NCBI GenBank assembly: GCA_008123405.1
Contig: VSSA01000006.1
Span: 124,001 to 188,000 of the forward strand
Direction of reading: 5' to 3'
Length of the DNA stretch: 64,000 bases
Source of the DNA: Nocardioides sp. BGMRC 2183
GTDB taxonomy: Bacteria > Actinomycetota > Actinomycetes > Propionibacteriales > Nocardioidaceae
Of the stretch, positions 60,772 to 64,000 are shown one piece after another. The position numbers and the translations under genes are program-made. Below the pieces are notes generated by a model, which worked only from the letters and a program-made list of their open reading frames with translations, searched no databases and had not been told where the DNA came from. The first letter of the stretch is position 1. Each line of letters opens with the position of its first letter.

Positions 60772-61425
60772 ATGGCGATCCCACTGCCCGAACTACTCGT
60801 CTCCGACCCGGCCGCGTTGCGGGCGTGGCTCGAAGAGCACCATGCGACCTCACCTGGCGTGCGGCTCGTGTTGACCAAGAAGGGTGGCTCGGCGACGACC
60901 ATCACGTGGGCGAGTGCTGTCGAGGAGTTGCTGTGCTTCGGCTGGATCGACGGTCAGGCCGGCAAGCGCGACGACGACAGCTACACCGTGCGCATCACCC
61001 CGCGCCGCCCCAAGGGCAGCTGGTCGCAGCGCAACGTCGCGCTCGTGGCGGAGCTCGAGGAGCAGGGGCGGATGACCGACGCCGGGCGCGCCGCGGTCGA
61101 CGCTGCGCGCGCCGACGGGCGATGGGACGCGGCGTACGCAGGTCCGGCGACCCGCCGAGCGCCCGACGATCTGGCCGCAGCGATCGCGGCGGAGCCGGAC
61201 GCGCAGGCGATGTACGACGTGCTGACGAGCGCCAACCGGTTCGCGCTGATCCATCGCGTCGAGAGCATGAAACGAGCCGAGAGCCGGGCTCGTAAGATCA
61301 CCGAGATGGTGGAGATGTTGGCGCGCGGCGAGACCCCTCACCCCCAGAAGGCCGGCCACCCCGGCCTGGCGGGCCAGCACGGTGACGCCCAGCCCGGCGA
61401 CGTCCAGCAGCAGGGTCTCTCGTGA
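60772..61425 (+). CDS. YdeI/OmpD-associated family protein
   Basis: 217 residues. WASAVEELLCFGWIDGQAGK and TPRRPKGSWSQRNVALVAEL are strong family signatures, followed by MTDAGRAAVDAARADGRWDAAY and the C-terminal helical bundle. E. coli YdeI is reported to help resist antimicrobial peptides; the biochemical role is unknown. The Pro/His-rich tail after residue 190 (GETPHPQKAGHPGLAGQHG) is extra. Start by leaderless promoter; its stop overlaps the next gene (GTGA). Confidence 0.88.
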   Translation: MAIPLPELLVSDPAALRAWLEEHHATSPGVRLVLTKKGGSATTITWASAVEELLCFGWIDGQAGKRDDDSYTVRITPRRPKGSWSQRNVALVAELEEQGRMTDAGRAAVDAARADGRWDAAYAGPATRRAPDDLAAAIAAEPDAQAMYDVLTSANRFALIHRVESMKRAESRARKITEMVEMLARGETPHPQKAGHPGLAGQHGDAQPGDVQQQGLS

Positions 61426-62174
61426 GCGATGTCGACGAGGCGCCGGAACCGGCGGCGCCGAGGTCGTCGCTGCGCCGCTGGGTGACCCGCGGGGTCGTCG
61501 TCGCGGTGGCGCTGGGGCTCGTGGTGTTCGTTCCGGGCCCGGTCTTCCGCGCGATCCACTCCCACGCCGCTGGCGAGCTCGTGGACGACGTCGCGACCGG
61601 CCGCACGGAGCTGCTGGCCAAGCAGGACGAGTTCCGCGCCCCGTTGGCGGGCTTGGGCGACCCGGCCCGGTCGTGGACCCAGGTCTCCTGCTGGCTCTCC
61701 CCGCGCTACAGCGACGGCGACGGCGAGCAGGACGTGGTGATGTTCTACTGGCAGGAGTGCTCGCTCCTCGCCTACGAGGTCTACGCGTTGCCGGCGGATG
61801 CTGGTGATGCATCCGAGGTCGCCGAGGGTCTCGGCGGGAGCACCGCAGGCGATCCCACGTGCTCGGAGATCCTGTTCGACGTCCTCACCCCCGACTACGG
61901 TGCCAGCCGGCCCAGTGAGTATGCGGCGGCACTGTGGTGGGTGGACCCCCATGGTGAACCGATGGCCGGTCACCCGGACAGTTGCGCCGTACCCAGCCCC
62001 GACGACTCGGATGCCGCGCGTGTGACCCGCGATGTCGACGAACCGACGACGGCGGAGGCGTACGTCGTCTACCAGGTGCGCTCCCCGATCGAGGCGGTCG
62101 ACGTCGGCTGTGATCGCCGTCTTGTCTGGATCTTCAGCTGTGTGGCAGAGCCGGAGGGCTTCCCGATGCTGTGA
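61422..62174 (+). CDS. Membrane-anchored protein of unknown function
   Basis: 250 residues. A cytoplasmic N-terminus with one transmembrane helix (GVVVAVALGLVVFVPGPVF, about 24-42), then an extracellular domain with seven or so cysteines (VSCWLSP, QECSLLA, PTCSEIL, DSCAVPS, VGCDRRL, FSCVAEP). No family recognised. GTG 61422 overlaps the YdeI-like stop. Confidence 0.6.
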   Translation: MSDVDEAPEPAAPRSSLRRWVTRGVVVAVALGLVVFVPGPVFRAIHSHAAGELVDDVATGRTELLAKQDEFRAPLAGLGDPARSWTQVSCWLSPRYSDGDGEQDVVMFYWQECSLLAYEVYALPADAGDASEVAEGLGGSTAGDPTCSEILFDVLTPDYGASRPSEYAAALWWVDPHGEPMAGHPDSCAVPSPDDSDAARVTRDVDEPTTAEAYVVYQVRSPIEAVDVGCDRRLVWIFSCVAEPEGFPML

Positions 62175-62208
62175 GCGGATCGGGTCGGTCGGCGGAGCGA
62201 ACGGTGGT

Positions 62209-62214
62209 TACTCT
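62209..62214 (+). promoter_or_regulatory. -10 box for leaderless VOC gene
   Basis: TACTCT, seven bases, GTG 62222. It selects this start over GTG 62171. Confidence 0.5.
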
Positions 62215-62221
62215 CCGTCAG

Positions 62222-62866
62222 GTGAGCGTGACGATCGACGAGCTGCGGGTCGCGGACGAGCCGGATGCCTGGCGCGGTGCAGGATTCGCCGTCGATCAGG
62301 ACGGCCTCTCCCGCGTCGGCACCGTGCGGGTGCGGTTGACCGGCGTCGAGGCGGGCCGGGGTCTCACCGGGTGGTCCTTGCGCGGTCTGCCCGTCGAATG
62401 GAGCGGGGGTGACCTCGACGGCATCCCCACGACCGCCTCCGCCGCTGAGATGCCCGCTCCTGGGCACCACCGGAACGGCGTCACCCACATCGACCACGTG
62501 GTGCTGTCCTCCCCGGACCTGGCGCGCACGGTCGACGTGCTGCGCGAGGTCGGGCTGGAGCCGCGCCGCGAGCGGGACGGCGTCCTCGGTGGCGAACCGA
62601 TCCGGCAGGTCTTCTACCGGCTGGGCAAGGTGATCCTCGAGGTGATCGGCGTGCCGGGCGCGACCTCCGAGGGGCCATCGCGGCTGTGGGGTGTGACGTA
62701 CGCGGTCGCCGACATCGACGCGACAGCCGCCTACCTCGGCGCCGCGGTCGGACCGGTCAAGGAGGCGGTGCAGCCTGGGCGGCGGATCACCACTCTGCGC
62801 AACCGCGAGATCGGGATCTCGGTCCGCACGGCACTGATCTCACCGCACGTGAAGCGGCGGGCCTAG
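62222..62866 (+). CDS. VOC/glyoxalase-fold protein
   Basis: 214 residues. After about 80 residues (VRVRLTGVEAGRGLTGWSLRG) a vicinal-oxygen-chelate domain follows: THIDHVVLSSPDLARTVDVL (first metal histidine), VFYRLGKVILEVIG (glutamate) and LWGVTYAVADIDATAAYLG. It may be a single or degenerate double VOC module. The activity cannot be assigned. GTG 62171 (17 residues longer, overlapping the upstream stop) is the alternative start. Confidence 0.75.
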   Translation: MSVTIDELRVADEPDAWRGAGFAVDQDGLSRVGTVRVRLTGVEAGRGLTGWSLRGLPVEWSGGDLDGIPTTASAAEMPAPGHHRNGVTHIDHVVLSSPDLARTVDVLREVGLEPRRERDGVLGGEPIRQVFYRLGKVILEVIGVPGATSEGPSRLWGVTYAVADIDATAAYLGAAVGPVKEAVQPGRRITTLRNREIGISVRTALISPHVKRRA

Positions 62867-62879
62867 CCGAATCCAGCAT

Positions 62880-62885
62880 TACTCT
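62880..62885 (+). promoter_or_regulatory. -10 box for leaderless DUF1801 gene
   Basis: TACTCT, six bases, ATG 62892. Confidence 0.5.
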
Positions 62886-62891
62886 CGGACC

Positions 62892-63254
62892 ATGCCCATG
62901 CCGAAGCGCGTCGACGTCGACGACTACTACGACCACCTGGCCGACGCGGCCAGACCGCACATGGAGCGCCTGCGCGAGCTGAGCCTGGCCGCCGACCCGG
63001 AGATCGAGGAGAAGCTCGCCTGGAACAACCCGTCCTACGCCAAGGACGGGGTGCGGCTGTGGATGCTGCAGGCGTTCAAAGCGCACTGCTCCCTGCGCAC
63101 CACGCCGGAGGAGTTCGCGCCGTTCCAGGACCGTGTGCTCGCGGCCGGCTACGAGGCGGGCGAAGGGTTCATCAAGCTGCCGTACGACGTCGAGCTCCCG
63201 GACGACCTCTGCACCGCGCTCATGGAGTTCCAGCTCGCGAACCACACCGGCTGA
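62892..63254 (+). CDS. DUF1801-type small protein
   Basis: 120 residues. LAWNNPSYAKDGVRLWMLQAFKAHCSL and the C-terminal FIKLPYDVELPDDLCTALM match the DUF1801/YdhG-like fold in two segments. Function unknown; the family is a small alpha-beta domain, related to iron-chaperone-like proteins. ATG 62892 from the leaderless promoter. Its stop overlaps the next start (TGATG). Confidence 0.8.
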   Translation: MPMPKRVDVDDYYDHLADAARPHMERLRELSLAADPEIEEKLAWNNPSYAKDGVRLWMLQAFKAHCSLRTTPEEFAPFQDRVLAAGYEAGEGFIKLPYDVELPDDLCTALMEFQLANHTG

Positions 63255-63697
63255 TGCCCGCCGTACCGCCGCCGCTCTATGCGCTCGGTGCCGCCCTGGT
63301 GCAGCACCGACTGGCCGGGCCGACCTCACCGAGCCTGCTCCGCGGCGCCGCGGCCGGTGTGATCGGGGCCGCGAGCGGCACCCTCATCGCCGGGTCGATC
63401 GCCCGGTTCCGCAGCCGTCGTACGACGGTCGAGCCGTTCCAGCCGGCCAAGGCCTCGGCGCTGGTGACCGACGGGCCGAATGCCATCACCCGCAACCCGA
63501 TGTACGTCGGCATGGCCGGACTGTTGCTCGCCCATGCGGTGGGGCGTGGCAGTTGGGCCGCGGTGCTGCCGGTGGCCGGTTTCGTCGTCGTCATCGACCG
63601 GCTGCAGATCCGGCCCGAGGAGGCCGCGTTGCAGGACCTCTTCGGGGAGGAGTACGCCGCCTACTGCGCCCGGGTGCCGCGCTGGGTGGTGCGCTGA
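63254..63697 (+). CDS. Isoprenylcysteine/phospholipid methyltransferase-like membrane protein
   Basis: 147 residues, about three transmembrane helices. GPNAITRNPMYVGMAGLLL and the C-terminal EEAALQDLFGEEYAAYCARVPRWV are the SAM-binding pattern of the ICMT/PEMT family. The methyl acceptor is unknown. Translationally coupled to the DUF1801 gene (TGATG). Confidence 0.85.
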   Translation: MPAVPPPLYALGAALVQHRLAGPTSPSLLRGAAAGVIGAASGTLIAGSIARFRSRRTTVEPFQPAKASALVTDGPNAITRNPMYVGMAGLLLAHAVGRGSWAAVLPVAGFVVVIDRLQIRPEEAALQDLFGEEYAAYCARVPRWVVR

Positions 63698-63742
63698 ACC
63701 CACCGCCGGTGAGCGATCCTCCCGCGCCCGCGCCTACTCGTC

Positions 63743-63748
63743 TAGGCT
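63743..63748 (+). promoter_or_regulatory. -10 box for leaderless SDR gene
   Basis: TAGGCT, seven bases, ATG 63756. Confidence 0.5.
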
Positions 63749-63755
63749 CGAACCC

Positions 63756-64000
63756 ATGGGAGAGGCTGGCCGGGTCGCCCGGGCTGTCGACGGAGCGTTG
63801 GACCGCAGTGTGGTGCTCGGCTACACGCGCATCGGGAGCGCGGTGCGGTCCCGATGGTGGCCGGCGGATCCGCCGCCCATGGCGCTTGCCGGCAAGCGGG
63901 TCCTGGTCACCGGCGCCACCTCCGGTCTGGGGGCTGCAGCGGTCCACGGCATGCTCGACCTCGGCGCCCAGGTCTTCCTGCTCGGTCGGGACCCGGTCAA
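63756..64000 (+). CDS. Short-chain dehydrogenase/reductase (3' truncated)
   Basis: The first 81 residues are present; the window ends inside the gene. After about 45 residues (VLGYTRIGSAVRSRWWP), RVLVTGATSGLGAAAVHGM is the Rossmann TGxxxGxG dinucleotide motif, and LLGRDP follows the second strand. The N-terminal extension is that of the DHRS12-like group. Start by the leaderless promoter. Confidence 0.85.
   Translation, partial: MGEAGRVARAVDGALDRSVVLGYTRIGSAVRSRWWPADPPPMALAGKRVLVTGATSGLGAAAVHGMLDLGAQVFLLGRDPV

Noticed and set aside
1-64000. tRNA, rRNA, CRISPR arrays, transposases, integrases or attachment sites
   Set aside because: None recognised on reading both strands; the only repeats are short tandem units and the xth-flanking inverted repeat.

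Overview
The window is a chromosomal segment of a high-GC Gram-positive bacterium. GTG starts are frequent, stop/start overlaps (ATGA, GTGA, TGATG) are the rule, and many genes have a TANNNT -10 box 6-7 nt before the start codon, which is the actinobacterial leaderless arrangement. The S10-spc-alpha ribosomal cluster, zinc-type S14, LID-less adenylate kinase, paired MoxR/DUF58 clusters and an ispH-DUF6542-ychF neighbourhood fit an actinomycete, probably of the Nocardioides type. The genus is an inference; no search was possible. No tRNA, rRNA, IS element, CRISPR array or prophage was recognised.

Layout. 1-2755: end of an aerobic CO-dehydrogenase-like molybdenum hydroxylase operon (large subunit truncated by the window edge, FAD subunit, CoxG-like membrane-anchored SRPBCC protein). 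2867-7347: orphan secreted protein, TetR regulator, APC permease and M50B-type membrane peptidase. 7358-12474 (minus): MoxR, DUF58, DUF4381-like, two VWA proteins and a BatC-like protein with a charged tail. 12572-14424: divergent RDD and SpoIIM-like genes sharing a perfect 20-bp palindromic promoter. 14437-19709 (minus): second cluster, GPDP-membrane-domain protein, DUF4129, DUF4350, MoxR, DUF58.

20156-42551: ribosomal supercluster. S10 and spc operons run from rpsJ to rplO, followed by a terminator, then secY-adk-map. About 6 kb of other genes follow: isochorismate synthase, a TerC exporter behind a yybP-ykoY-type manganese riboswitch, an FHA-FHA-ABC exporter fusion and a luciferase-like oxidoreductase. 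The alpha part then resumes with infA-rpmJ-rpsM-rpsK-rpsD-rpoA-rplQ and ends in a strong bidirectional hairpin.

42609-45871: membrane proteins, ispH, a YciO/Sua5-type protein and a DUF6542-like protein. 45980-55729: amino-sugar utilisation locus. A MalK-type ATPase diverges from a ROK regulator, followed by a solute-binding protein, two permeases, NagZ-like GH3, ROK sugar kinase, NagA and NagB. Together they would import and hydrolyse GlcNAc-containing oligosaccharides, phosphorylate the sugar, deacetylate it and deaminate it to fructose 6-phosphate. 55728-58666: exodeoxyribonuclease III flanked by a 16-bp inverted repeat, an astacin-like secreted protease behind a nested hairpin leader, and ychF. 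58676-64000: small accessory genes including a compact MazEF-like toxin-antitoxin pair, two unknown proteins, YdeI/OmpD-like, VOC, DUF1801 and methyltransferase genes, and a truncated SDR gene.
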